Positions 51,887 to 60,791 of a DNA stretch of 64,000 bases are shown in pieces. Position numbers and translations under genes: made by a program. The DNA is from Actinomadura citrea (GTDB lineage: Bacteria; Actinomycetota; Actinomycetes; Streptosporangiales; Streptosporangiaceae): positions 6,510,001-6,574,000 of the forward strand of contig NZ_JACCBT010000001.1 in NCBI RefSeq assembly GCF_013409045.1. The letters run 5' to 3'. The notes under the pieces are model-generated. The model was not told the origin of the DNA. It searched no databases and saw only the letters and a program-made list of their open reading frames with translations. The first letter of the stretch is position 1, and every line of letters begins with the position of its first letter.

Positions 51887-51905
51887 GTGGCGTGGTTCAC
51901 GCCAC
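51887..51905. promoter_or_regulatory. GTGGCGTG-N3-CACGCCAC palindrome
   Basis: A perfect 8-bp-arm inverted repeat directly after the three direct repeats and about 125 bp before the exporter start. It may be a repressor operator. TATTTT at 51967-51972 is the only clear -10-like element downstream; no well-spaced -35 was found. Confidence 0.6.
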
Positions 51906-52029
51906 CGACGGCGCCCTGCCTGGGGCGGCGGCAGAAAATTTGGATGCACTTGACCCGGACTCCGCCTATTTTGGCTGGTCCCCCCTGGTCGGGGCCCCGG
52001 CGTCCGGCAACCGAGTCCTAGGAGATCCC

Positions 52030-53022
52030 ATGACCCACGCGATCCAGGCGGACGGCCTGGAGAAGCGGTTCGGTGAGACCCGGGCGCTGGACGGCGTCTC
52101 CCTCACCGCCGAGGCCGGAACGGTGCTCGGCGTGCTGGGGCCGAACGGCGCCGGCAAGACGACCATGACCCGGATCCTCGCCACGCTGATCGAGCCGACC
52201 GGCGGCACCGCCCGGGTCGGCGGGTTCGACGTGGTGAAGGACGCGCACAAGGTGCGGCAGCTGATCGGGCTCACCGGCCAGTACGCCGGGGTCGACGAGA
52301 TGCTGACCGGCACCGAGAACCTCGTCCTGATCGGGCGGCTGCTCGGGCTGCCGCGCCGTGAGTCCAGGGCGCGCGCCGCCGAACTGCTGGAGCGCTTCCA
52401 GCTGACCGACGCCGCCGAGCGCGCCGCCAAGACCTACTCGGGCGGGATGCGCCGCCGCCTCGACCTGGCCGCGAGCCTCGTGGGGCGCCCGCAGATCCTG
52501 TTCCTGGACGAGCCGACCACGGGCCTCGACCCGCGCAGCCGGAACGGCCTCTGGGACATCGTCCGCGGCCTCACCGACGACGGCGTCACCGTGCTGCTCA
52601 CCACGCAGTACCTGGAGGAGGCCGACCAGCTGGCCGACGACATCATCGTCATCGACCGCGGCCAGGCCATCGCGCACGGCACGTCCGACATGCTGAAGGC
52701 CCAGGTCGGCGGGCAGGTGCTGGAGGTCAGGCCGGTCGACGCGGCCGACGTGGCGGCGGTGGAGCGCATCGTCGGCGAGCTGGCCGAGGCCGTCCCGGAG
52801 GTCCGCGACGACATGGTCAGCGCGCCGATCACCGACCCGCAGCTGATGCCGGCCGTGGTCCGCCGCCTCGACGAGGCGGGCGTCGCCGTCGGCGAGCTGT
52901 CACTGCGCAAGTCCAGCCTGGACGAGGTGTTCTTCGCCCTCACCGGCCACCACACCGACGACATCGACGCCGAGGCCGGCGAGCTGCAGAAGCAGGCCGA
53001 CAAGGAAGGTGCCTCCGCATGA
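52030..53022 (+). CDS. ABC exporter ATPase, DrrA-like
   Basis: 330 aa. Walker A GPNGAGKTT, signature YSGGMRRRLDLAASL, Walker B ILFLDEPTTGLD, switch histidine replaced by Gln in LLTTQYLEEADQLAD as in DrrA-type proteins, and the C-terminal regulatory extension ending in SLRKSSLDEVFFALTGHH. DrrA homologues power export of daunorubicin-like drugs or lipids. GGAG is 5 nt before ATG 52030. Coupled by ATGA to the permease. Confidence 0.93.
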   Translation: MTHAIQADGLEKRFGETRALDGVSLTAEAGTVLGVLGPNGAGKTTMTRILATLIEPTGGTARVGGFDVVKDAHKVRQLIGLTGQYAGVDEMLTGTENLVLIGRLLGLPRRESRARAAELLERFQLTDAAERAAKTYSGGMRRRLDLAASLVGRPQILFLDEPTTGLDPRSRNGLWDIVRGLTDDGVTVLLTTQYLEEADQLADDIIVIDRGQAIAHGTSDMLKAQVGGQVLEVRPVDAADVAAVERIVGELAEAVPEVRDDMVSAPITDPQLMPAVVRRLDEAGVAVGELSLRKSSLDEVFFALTGHHTDDIDAEAGELQKQADKEGASA

Positions 53023-53828
53023 CCACCGCGACGCTCGCGCCGCAGGACCTGTCGAAGCGGGTCGCGCCGGGCACGGCCCTGCGCAACACGGTCACGCTGG
53101 CCTGGCGCAACCTGGTCCAGATCAAGCACAACCCGATGGAACTGCTCGACCTGTCGATCCAGCCCATCATGTTCGTACTGCTGTTCGCCTACGTGTTCGG
53201 CCCGCCGATGGCGGGCAGCGTCGAGGCGTACCTGCCGATCGTGATCCCCGGCATCATCGCCCAGAACGCCCTGTTCGCCGGGATGAGCACCGGGTTCGGG
53301 CTGAACACCGACATCACCAAGGGCGTGTTCGACCGGTTCCGGAGCCTGCCGATCGCGCGCAGCGCCCCGCTCGCCGGGCGGATCATCGCCGACACCGTCA
53401 AGCAGGCGTGGTCGATGGCGATCCTGCTGCTGGTCGGGTTCGCGATCGGCTTCCGGGTGGAGACGAACGTGCTGGCCGTGATCGGCGCGTTCCTGCTGCT
53501 GCTGGCCTTCGCGGTCCTGTTCTCCTGGACGTCGGTCTTCATCGCGATGAAGGTCAACGAGCCGGAGAAGGTGCAGATCTTCGGCTTCGTGGTGATCTTC
53601 CCGCTGAGCTTCCTCAGCACCGCGTTCATCCCGTCCACGAAGGGCATCCCCGGCTGGCTGGCGTTCTGCATGGACAACAGCCCGGTCACGCAGCTGGTGG
53701 AGGCGATGCGCGGCCTGCTGGTCGGCGGTCCCGTCCTGGAGCACGCCTGGATCGCGCTCGCGTGGGGCGTCGGCATCTCGCTGGTCTTCGCGCCCCTGTC
53801 GCTCCGCGCCTTCAAGCAGCGCGCCTGA
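53019..53828 (+). CDS. ABC-2 exporter permease, DrrB-like
   Basis: 269 aa, six helices. ABC-2 pattern: LAWRNLVQIKHNPMELLDLS, QPIMFVLLFAYVFG, TNITKG-like DITKGVFDRFRSLPIARSAPL, and FIPSTKGIPGWLAFCMDNSP. It starts by ATGA overlap with the ATPase, and a strong terminator follows. The pair makes a complete exporter; cargo unknown. Confidence 0.92.
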   Translation: MTTATLAPQDLSKRVAPGTALRNTVTLAWRNLVQIKHNPMELLDLSIQPIMFVLLFAYVFGPPMAGSVEAYLPIVIPGIIAQNALFAGMSTGFGLNTDITKGVFDRFRSLPIARSAPLAGRIIADTVKQAWSMAILLLVGFAIGFRVETNVLAVIGAFLLLLAFAVLFSWTSVFIAMKVNEPEKVQIFGFVVIFPLSFLSTAFIPSTKGIPGWLAFCMDNSPVTQLVEAMRGLLVGGPVLEHAWIALAWGVGISLVFAPLSLRAFKQRA

Positions 53829-53848
53829 GAACCGCGCCCGGGAAGGGG

Positions 53849-53882
53849 AACGCCCCGGCGGTCGGGTGACCGCCGGGGCGTT
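53849..53882. terminator. 15-bp hairpin with T tail
   Basis: AACGCCCCGGCGGTC pairs perfectly with GACCGCCGGGGCGTT around GGGT and is followed by T, between the convergent exporter and NADH dehydrogenase genes. Confidence 0.9.
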
Positions 53883-53896
53883 TCGCGCGGAACGGG

Positions 53897-55270
53897 TCAG
53901 GCCGCGTTCTGGTCGGCCTTGGCCTTCGCCTTGCCGTCGTCGAGGGCCGCGAGCTCGAAGTCGGCGCGCGGCTGCTCGATGGTCGCGAGCGAGACGGTCT
54001 CGCGCTTGAGGAACAGCGCGAGCGTCCAGTCCGCGATGACGCGGATCTTGCGGTTGAAGGTCGGGACCATCGCGCCGTGGTAGCTGCGGTGGAAGAACCA
54101 CGCGGGCCAGCCCTTGAGCTTGATGCCGAGGGGGTTGGCCACGCCCTTGTGCAGGCCGAGGCCCGCGACGGCGCCGAGGTTGCCGTGCACGTAGGGCTTG
54201 AGCGTCTTGCCGCGCATCGACCTGACGATGTTGTCGCCGAGCAGCTTGGCCTGGCGGACGGCGTGCTGGGCGTTGGGCGGGCAGAACATGCCGTCCTCGG
54301 TGAGGTCCGGGATCGCGGCGTTGTCGCCCGCGGTGAACGCGCGGACGAGGCCCTCGATGGTGAGGTACTCGGTGCCCTTCACGCGGCCGCGCTCGTCCAC
54401 CGGCAGATCGCCGTTGCGCACGACCGGCGACGGCTTGACGCCCGCGTTCCACACGAGGGTGCCGGCCGGGAAGCTGCTGCCGTCCGACAGCTCGATCTGG
54501 CCGTCCACCGCCGACTGCAGGAAGGTGCTCATCTTCACCGCGATGCCGCGGCCGCGCAGCTGCTCGGCGGTCCACTTGCCCATGTCGGGGCCGACCTCCG
54601 GCAGGATGCGGTCGGTCGCCTCGACCAGGACGAAGCGCAGGTCCTGCGGCGTGACCTTGCGCATGTACTTGGTGGCGTCGCGGGTCATGTCCTCAAGCTC
54701 GGCGACCGCCTCGACGCCGGCGAACCCGCCGCCGACGAACACGAAGGTCAGCGCCTTGCGGCGCAGCTCCACGTCGTCGGTCGACTCGGCGATCTCCAGC
54801 TGCTCCAGGACGTGGTTGCGCAGGTGGATGGCCTCGCCGACGGTCTTGAGGCTGATGCCGTTCTCGGCCAGCCCGGGGATGGGCAGCAGCCGCGGCACCG
54901 CGCCGGCCGCCATGACCAGGTAGTCGTAGGTGATCCGCTCCGGCGGCCCGGCCAGCGGCTGGACGATCGCCCATCGCTCGTCGTGGTTCAGCTCGGTCAC
55001 GCGCGCCTTGCGGACGGTGCACTTCGGCAGCACCCGGCGCAGCGGGACGACGACGTGCCGCGGGGAGATGTTCCCGGCGGCGGCCTCGGGCAGGAACGGC
55101 TGGTACGTCATGTACGAGTTGGGGTCGACGACGGTGACCCTGACCTCGCCCCTCCTCAGCTCCCGCTTCAGCTTCTTCTGCAGGCGAAGAGCGGTGTACA
55201 TGCCCACATAGCCGCCACCCACGATGAGGATGTGGGGAGCGCCGGGGGTCCCCTGGGCGGTCCTGGCCAT
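53897..55270 (-). CDS. ndh: Type II NADH dehydrogenase
   Basis: 457 aa. Non-proton-pumping NADH:menaquinone oxidoreductase. FAD-binding Rossmann loop ILIVGGGYVGMYTALRL (residues 15-31), quinone-side text NSYMTYQPFLPEAAAGNISPRHV, NADH loop TFVFVGGGFAGVEAVAEL, and the C-terminal FAD contact VHGNLGAVAGLG. ATG 55270 has GGAGG at 6 nt. A perfect Rex-type operator lies 27 bp upstream, so expression should rise when NADH is high. This makes it a respiratory enzyme rather than a generic oxidoreductase. Confidence 0.93.
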   Translation of the reverse strand: MARTAQGTPGAPHILIVGGGYVGMYTALRLQKKLKRELRRGEVRVTVVDPNSYMTYQPFLPEAAAGNISPRHVVVPLRRVLPKCTVRKARVTELNHDERWAIVQPLAGPPERITYDYLVMAAGAVPRLLPIPGLAENGISLKTVGEAIHLRNHVLEQLEIAESTDDVELRRKALTFVFVGGGFAGVEAVAELEDMTRDATKYMRKVTPQDLRFVLVEATDRILPEVGPDMGKWTAEQLRGRGIAVKMSTFLQSAVDGQIELSDGSSFPAGTLVWNAGVKPSPVVRNGDLPVDERGRVKGTEYLTIEGLVRAFTAGDNAAIPDLTEDGMFCPPNAQHAVRQAKLLGDNIVRSMRGKTLKPYVHGNLGAVAGLGLHKGVANPLGIKLKGWPAWFFHRSYHGAMVPTFNRKIRVIADWTLALFLKRETVSLATIEQPRADFELAALDDGKAKAKADQNAA

Positions 55271-55296
55271 TGCGGCCCTCCAATGTCACGGTCGGC

Positions 55297-55314
55297 TTGT
55301 GAAGACATTCACAA
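55297..55314. promoter_or_regulatory. Rex operator upstream of ndh
   Basis: TTGTGAA-GACA-TTCACAA is an 18-bp palindrome that matches the consensus for the redox repressor Rex (TTGTGAAnnnnTTCACAA) at every arm position. It lies between the likely -10 (TAGTTT on the minus strand) and the ndh start. The rest of 55271-55660 holds no gene that I can support. Confidence 0.9.
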
Positions 55315-55660
55315 ACTAGCGGATGGAACGTGCCGTTCACCAATCAGGAACCAGGAAAGAACCGACGAACTTCCCGTTACGGCAAAGGATGGCCCGGATA
55401 AGGGTGTGAAACCCGCCACTCCTTCCTCAAAGCGGGATGGATCGCGGCAATGCACGCATGACCAACATCACAGGACGCCACGCCGGGCGGCGCCCCCCGC
55501 AGGGGACGCGAACCGCCCGTCCCACCCTCGGAAAACCCCTAAGGTTGGGGCGGACGAGGAAGGGGGCGCCGACGGCGGGACGCACGCGGCCGAGAAGCGG
55601 ATCCCGAGATGACGGCGATCCGGCGGCGCACGGCGTACGATCTCGCCCGGGAGCGTATCG

Positions 55661-56248
55661 ATGATGAGCAGAGAGCGGCGTCCGGTCATGGCCGCGGCGG
55701 GCGCGCTCGCGCTCGCCGGGGCGCTGAGCGGCTGCGGGCTGATCGGCCAGCCCCAGAACAAGAGCGCGGAACTGTCGGAGTGGTTCACCGTGACCAGCCC
55801 GGTCTTCCGCGATGGGCGCGAGTTGCCCCCGAGATACGGCTGCACGACGTACCCTGGCGGTCAGGGCAAGACCCCGCCGCTCCGGTGGTCGGGCACGCCG
55901 GCCGGCACCCGGTCGTTCGCGATCGTGATGGACGACCCGGACGCCTCCGGCGGCGCCAAGGTCCACTGGGTGATCGCGGGCATCGACGGAACCGTGAACG
56001 AGCTGGTCGAAGGCGCCCGGCTGGACCGGACCGTCGAAGGGTTGACCACAGGCAAGAAGGCGGGTTACGCGCCCCCGTGCCCGCCCAAGGGAGACAAGCA
56101 TCGGTACCGGTTCACCATCTACGCACTGGACGATCCGGCACCGTTCCAGAACGGCGCGGCCTTGAAGGACTCGCTCCCCGCGATCGCCGAGCACACGGTG
56201 GGACGCGGCCGGATCACCGGGAACTTCGGCGGCGAGCAGGCGCGTTGA
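55661..56248 (+). CDS. YbhB/YbcL (PEBP) family lipoprotein
   Basis: 195 aa. Lipobox LSGC near residue 25, then the phosphatidylethanolamine-binding-protein fold: RYGCTTYPGGQGKTPPLRWSG, SFAIVMDDPDA, VHWVIAGID, GYAPPCPPKGDKHRYRFTIYALD. The DDPDA and HWV pockets that bind anionic head groups are intact. GGGAG lies 7 nt before the first of two ATG codons. Bacterial members have no proven role. Confidence 0.88.
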   Translation: MMSRERRPVMAAAGALALAGALSGCGLIGQPQNKSAELSEWFTVTSPVFRDGRELPPRYGCTTYPGGQGKTPPLRWSGTPAGTRSFAIVMDDPDASGGAKVHWVIAGIDGTVNELVEGARLDRTVEGLTTGKKAGYAPPCPPKGDKHRYRFTIYALDDPAPFQNGAALKDSLPAIAEHTVGRGRITGNFGGEQAR

Positions 56249-56516
56249 CCGTGGAGCCTGAGAGCACACGGTCAGGGCGGACCCCCGTGGGGGCCGGAGC
56301 TGTCAGGGGTGTGCGGATCGGCGGAGTTGGCCGATCGGCACGCGCCGTGTGAGGGTAAATGTGCGCGAAGGGTGTGACAACGGTCATAGCGGTCGGAGAG
56401 AATCGGGTTAAGCCAAGGCGGCGGAAACCCGTGACTATCCGGACGCTGGCGACAATCGGGACGGACCCGCGGTCCGCGCTGGCGACTCTCGCCGGGCCAA
56501 GGCATTGGGTGGTGGC

Positions 56517-58403
56517 ATGACTTCTTACATCGTGGTCTTCGGCCTCATTGTGGTCGTCGTCCTCGTGGTCGTCCTCGTGGCCCTCGGCCTGCGGGCCAGC
56601 AGGGCGGGAGGCGATGACGACGACGACTGGATGGACGACGAGCCGCAGAAGCAGCCGCGCGGCCGCCGGGGAATCCCTCCACCGCAGGAGCAGATGAGCG
56701 GCCCGGAGGACTACGGCCCCGGCTACGACGAGGGCTACGACGGCGGCTACGACCGCGCCCCCGATCCCGCTCCCGACCGCCGCGTCGCCGGCACCGGCGG
56801 TGGCGGTGGCCCGCTCGCCGCTCCCACCTCCGCCCCGGGCCCGTCCGCCCCGCCGCCCCCGCCTCCGGGCCAGGCGTCGGACGAGATGGAGGACGACGAC
56901 TACTGGGCGACGATCACCTTCGACAAGCCCAAGTTCCCCTGGCAGCACGAGGGCGGCGCGCGGCCCGACTCCGACCCGGCCGCCGATCCGCTCAACGCGC
57001 AGCCGCCCCCGCCCGAGCAGCCGTCCATCGAGCCGCCCGGCCTGACCCAGCCCGTCTCCCTCGGCGCCGACGGCACCGTCCTCAACGGCCTCGGCGCCGG
57101 GACCGGTCCGCAGCAGCCCCCCCAGGGCCCCGGCGGGTTCCAGGGCGGCTCCCCGTTCGCGGGCAACGACCCGGGCGCGACGTCGCTCGACCCCATCCCG
57201 GCCGACCTCGCCGGACCGGGCGCCCCCGGCGGCCCCGGCTCGCAGAGCCCCTACGGCGGCCCCGGCGCGCCCGACCAGCCGGTGTACGGCGGCCAGGAGC
57301 CGCAGCCCGCGTACGGCGCCGCCGACTACGGCTCCGGCGACCCGTCCTACGGGGGCCAGGACCAGTACGGCGGAGGCCATGACCCGTACGGGGGAGGCCA
57401 GGACCAGTACGGCGGGGGTCAAGACCAGTACGGCAGCGACCAGCCGCAGTACGGCATCCCCGAACAGCCCCAGTACGGCATCCCCGATCAACCCCAGTAC
57501 GGCTCCCAGGAGCCGTCCTACGGCGACTACACCTCCGACCCGCTCGGCAGCCGTCCGGCCGCCGGACCGCCTCCCGGAGGCCGCCAGGACTACGACATGC
57601 CGCTCGGCTCGTCCGGCCCCGGCGGAGTCCTCGGCAGCGACCCGCTCGGGCTGCCCCTCGGCCGCCCCGAGGAGCCGCCCGCGCCGCCCGCTCCCGCCGC
57701 GCCCGCTGCCCCGGCGGCGCACGGCGGCGGCTCCGACACCGACGGCCACAAGCTCCCGACCGTGGACGAGCTGCTCCAGCGCATCCAGTCCGACCGGCAG
57801 CGGTCGTCGGGCCCGCCCTCGCCGTCCGACACGGGCGGGTCCTACGGCGGCTCCCTGAACGACCCGCTGAACGACCCTCTCGGCACCGGCTCGTACGGGA
57901 CGACCTCGTCCGGCGCGCCGAACACCGGCAACACCGGCCCGTGGCCGTCCGGCGGACAGCAGGGCGGCGGCTACGACACGGGCGCCGGCTCGGGCCAGGG
58001 CTACGACTCCGGGATCGGCGGGCCGCCCGGGTACGGGCAGGGCCAGCAGAACGACGGCTACCCGTCCGCCCCCGCCTACGGCGACTCCCAGCGCTACGAC
58101 GACCCGCTCGGCGGATTCGGCGGCGGCGGAGCCGAGGGCGGCCCCGGAGGCCCCGGGGGCTACGGCGACTTCAGCGGCAGCAGCTACAACGGCGGCGGCG
58201 ACCCCCTGGCCGCGCCGCACGACCAGGGCACCGGCGGCTACGCCGACCCGAACGCCACGCAGGCTTACGGGTCCGGCTACTACGGCGGCGCGCCGCAGCA
58301 ACAGCAGCAGGGCGGCTATCCGCAGGGCGGCCAGCAGAACGACAACAACCCCCCGTACGGCTCCAACCAGCCCACCGACGACTGGGAGAACTACCGCCGC
58401 TGA
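56517..58403 (+). CDS. Membrane-anchored low-complexity Gly/Pro/Gln/Tyr-rich protein
   Basis: 628 aa. One helix at the N-terminus (SYIVVFGLIVVVVLVVVLVA), an acidic patch (DDDDDWMDDE), a short folded-looking motif DDYWATITFDKPKFPWQHE near residue 125, then about 450 disordered residues. Repeats such as YGGGQDQ and QPQYGIP (about residues 275-335) are tandem. It contains DPGATSLDP, the same Thr-x-x-Asp phrase as the protein at 46621. Such prion-like sequence may phase-separate. ATG 56517 is the start; TTG 56505 is possible. Family not recognised. Confidence 0.8.
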   Translation: MTSYIVVFGLIVVVVLVVVLVALGLRASRAGGDDDDDWMDDEPQKQPRGRRGIPPPQEQMSGPEDYGPGYDEGYDGGYDRAPDPAPDRRVAGTGGGGGPLAAPTSAPGPSAPPPPPPGQASDEMEDDDYWATITFDKPKFPWQHEGGARPDSDPAADPLNAQPPPPEQPSIEPPGLTQPVSLGADGTVLNGLGAGTGPQQPPQGPGGFQGGSPFAGNDPGATSLDPIPADLAGPGAPGGPGSQSPYGGPGAPDQPVYGGQEPQPAYGAADYGSGDPSYGGQDQYGGGHDPYGGGQDQYGGGQDQYGSDQPQYGIPEQPQYGIPDQPQYGSQEPSYGDYTSDPLGSRPAAGPPPGGRQDYDMPLGSSGPGGVLGSDPLGLPLGRPEEPPAPPAPAAPAAPAAHGGGSDTDGHKLPTVDELLQRIQSDRQRSSGPPSPSDTGGSYGGSLNDPLNDPLGTGSYGTTSSGAPNTGNTGPWPSGGQQGGGYDTGAGSGQGYDSGIGGPPGYGQGQQNDGYPSAPAYGDSQRYDDPLGGFGGGGAEGGPGGPGGYGDFSGSSYNGGGDPLAAPHDQGTGGYADPNATQAYGSGYYGGAPQQQQQGGYPQGGQQNDNNPPYGSNQPTDDWENYRR

Positions 58404-58420
58404 CCAGCGCGCACTCGGCC

Positions 58421-58450
58421 GAGGGCCGCCGGATTCGTCCGGCGGCCCTC
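58421..58450. terminator. 13-bp hairpin with TTCG tetraloop
   Basis: GAGGGCCGCCGGA / TCCGGCGGCCCTC form a perfect stem closed by TTCG, the very stable UUCG tetraloop in RNA, 18 bp after the low-complexity gene. Confidence 0.9.
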
Positions 58451-58478
58451 GTCGTGTCCGAAGGGAGGCACCACGTAC

Positions 58479-58499
58479 GTGATTGAATACGTTGCGTGA
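58479..58499 (+). CDS. Possible 6-codon leader peptide
   Basis: GTG ATT GAA TAC GTT GCG TGA encodes MIEYVA. GGGAGG lies 10 nt before it, and its TGA overlaps the GTG start of the SulP-carbonic anhydrase gene. That gene has no ribosome site of its own within range, and an in-frame TGA at 58484 rules out an earlier start. A translationally coupled leader would explain this layout; it is inference. Confidence 0.4.
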   Translation: MIEYVA

Positions 58500-60748
58500 C
58501 TTTTAAGCCACCGAACGTATCCACGCTCCGGCGCGACCTGCTCGCCTCGTTCGTCGTGTTCCTCGTCGCGATCCCGCTCTCGCTGGGCATCGCCGTCGCC
58601 TCCGGCGCACCCATCGCGGCCGGGCTGATCGCCGCCGTCGTCGGCGGCGTCGTCGCGGGCCTGATCGGCGGCTCGCCGCTCCAGGTCAGCGGGCCCGCCG
58701 CCGGGCTCACCGTCCTCGTCGCCGGCCTCGTGCAGACCTACGGCTGGCGCGCCACCTGCACGATCACCCTGCTCGCCGGACTCGTGCAGATCGTGCTGGG
58801 CGCGAGCCGGGTCGCGCGCGCCGCCCTCGCCGTCTCCCCCGCCGTCGTGCACGGCATGCTCGCGGGGGTCGGCGTCGTCATCGTCCTCGCCCAGGTCCAC
58901 GTGGTCCTGGGCGGCAGCCCCCAGCAGTCGGCCGTCGCGAACCTGCGGGAACTGCCGGGCCAGCTCGCGCAGCCGCACACGCATTCCGCGCTGGTGGCGG
59001 GGCTGACCGTACTCGTCGTGCTGGGCTGGTCCCGGCTGCCCAAGAGCGGGGCGCTCCGCCTCGTTCCGGGCCCGCTGCCCGCCGTCGCCCTGGCCACCGC
59101 CCTCGCCTGGGCCCTCGACTGGCGGGTGCCGCGCGTCGACCTGCCGTCCTCGCTGCTGGACGGCTGGAGCCTCCCCGTCATGCCGCAGGGGACACTGTTC
59201 GGTATCACCGGAGCGGTCATCTCCGTGGCGCTCGTGGCCGCGGTCGAGTCCCTGCTGTGCAGCGTCGCGGTCGACCGCTCCCGCCCGGCCGGCGTCCCGT
59301 CCGCCGACCTCGACCGGGACCTGCTCGGGCAGGGCGCCGCGAACGCCGTCTCCGGCGTGCTGGGCGGGCTGCCGATCACCGGCGTGATCGTCCGCAGCAC
59401 CGCCAACATCGAGGCGGGCGGCCGCACGCGGCTGTCCCCCGTCCTGCACGGCATCTGGGTCCTCATCCTCGCCCTGGCCTGCGGACCGCTCATCGAACAG
59501 GTCCCGCTGGCGGCGCTCGCCGCGCTGCTGGTCGTGCTCGGCGTCCGGCTGGCCGACCTGTCCCGGGTCCGCGCCCTGCGCCACCACCGGGAGGCGTCCG
59601 CCTACTTCGTCACCCTCGGCGGCGTCGTGCTGTTCGGGCTCGGCGAGGGCGTCCTGCTCGGCATCGGGCTCATGGCGGTGCTGGCCCTACGGCGGCTCAC
59701 CCGGCTCACGGTCCGGACGGAGCGACTCGTGCCGGCCCCCGATGACGCCCCCGCCCCGGACCGCTGGCACGTGGTCGTCGAGGGCACGTTCACCTTCCTC
59801 GGCGTCCCCCGCGTGTCGCGCGCTCTGCAGCGGATCCCGGCGGACGGCAGCGTCGACCTTGACCTCAACGTCGACTTCATGGACCACGCCGCGTTCGACG
59901 CCGTCCACCGGTGGCGACTCGCCCACGAACGCCAAGGGGGGAGGGTCGACATCGACGAGGTTCATGAGGCTTGGTATGAAAGAGCTGTGACAGGCGATAT
60001 GTCCCAACCGGCCAAGACTCCGCCCCCGGCTCGCTGGTGGGCCCCCTGGTCCAACCGGCGGCGGCGGTCCGAGGCCGAGCTGGACGCACCCGAGATGTCC
60101 CCCGCGGACGTCCTGTTGAACGGCGTCCGCGAGTACCACGGGCGCACGGCCCCGCTCGTCCGCCCGATCATGGCCGAACTGGCGATGGAGCAGAAACCCC
60201 AGCACCTGTTCATCACCTGTGTCGACTCGCGCATCGTGCCCAACATCATCACCGCGAGCGGCCCCGGCGACCTGTTCATCAACCGCAACGTCGGCGCCCT
60301 CGTCCCCCGGCACGGCTCCCGGACGCCCGACGACTCCGTGGCGGCCACCGTCGAGTACGCCGTCAACGTCCTGGACATCAAGACGATCACTGTCTGCGGC
60401 CACTCCAACTGCGGCGCGATGGCCGCGCTGCTCGCCGGCGGCACCGAGGTCGAGCACCTGGAGGGCCTGTCGCGCTGGCTGAAGCACGGCAACCACAGCC
60501 TCGCCCGCTTCCTCGGCGAGGACCCGTCCGGCGACGAGCCGCCCCTCGCCCGCCTCTGCAAGATCAACGTGATGCAGCAGCTCGACAACCTGCTGACCTA
60601 CCCGTGGCTCCGGGAGCGGGTCGAGTCCGGCGACATCGAACTCGTGGGCCTCTACCTGGACCTCGGGACCGCCACCGTCGAGGTCTTCGACCAGTCCGGC
60701 GGCGTTTTCGTCCCCGTCCCGGACGCGGCGCCGCAGGCCCTCACCTGA
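58496..60748 (+). CDS. SulP anion transporter fused to beta-carbonic anhydrase
   Basis: 750 aa. SulP membrane domain about 1-400 (FVVFLVAIPLSLGIAVASGAP, SPLQVSGPAAGLTVLVAGL, GALLGGLPITGVIVRSTANI-like text LGGLPITGVIVRSTAN), a STAS-like domain about 425-485, then a beta-class carbonic anhydrase from about 530. Zinc ligands Cys575, His636 and Cys639 with Asp577-Arg are visible in CVDSRIVPN and CGHSNCG. The fusion suggests bicarbonate transport coupled to CO2 hydration. GTG 58496 is the only possible start. Confidence 0.93.
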   Translation: MTFKPPNVSTLRRDLLASFVVFLVAIPLSLGIAVASGAPIAAGLIAAVVGGVVAGLIGGSPLQVSGPAAGLTVLVAGLVQTYGWRATCTITLLAGLVQIVLGASRVARAALAVSPAVVHGMLAGVGVVIVLAQVHVVLGGSPQQSAVANLRELPGQLAQPHTHSALVAGLTVLVVLGWSRLPKSGALRLVPGPLPAVALATALAWALDWRVPRVDLPSSLLDGWSLPVMPQGTLFGITGAVISVALVAAVESLLCSVAVDRSRPAGVPSADLDRDLLGQGAANAVSGVLGGLPITGVIVRSTANIEAGGRTRLSPVLHGIWVLILALACGPLIEQVPLAALAALLVVLGVRLADLSRVRALRHHREASAYFVTLGGVVLFGLGEGVLLGIGLMAVLALRRLTRLTVRTERLVPAPDDAPAPDRWHVVVEGTFTFLGVPRVSRALQRIPADGSVDLDLNVDFMDHAAFDAVHRWRLAHERQGGRVDIDEVHEAWYERAVTGDMSQPAKTPPPARWWAPWSNRRRRSEAELDAPEMSPADVLLNGVREYHGRTAPLVRPIMAELAMEQKPQHLFITCVDSRIVPNIITASGPGDLFINRNVGALVPRHGSRTPDDSVAATVEYAVNVLDIKTITVCGHSNCGAMAALLAGGTEVEHLEGLSRWLKHGNHSLARFLGEDPSGDEPPLARLCKINVMQQLDNLLTYPWLRERVESGDIELVGLYLDLGTATVEVFDQSGGVFVPVPDAAPQALT

Positions 60749-60751
60749 AAG

Positions 60752-60784
60752 GCGCGGGTCGTCCCCCGGCGGGACGGCCCGCGC
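60752..60784. terminator. 14-bp hairpin terminator
   Basis: GCGCGGGTCGTCCC pairs with GGGACGGCCCGCGC (one G-T wobble) around CCGGC, between the SulP fusion and the convergent small membrane gene. Confidence 0.82.
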
Positions 60785-60791
60785 TCCCGGT

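Noticed and set aside
55437-55664. 75-aa ORF starting at ATG 55437
   Set aside because: No ribosome site, Arg/Pro-rich frame typical of GC-rich non-coding DNA, and it runs into the start of the YbhB lipoprotein gene.
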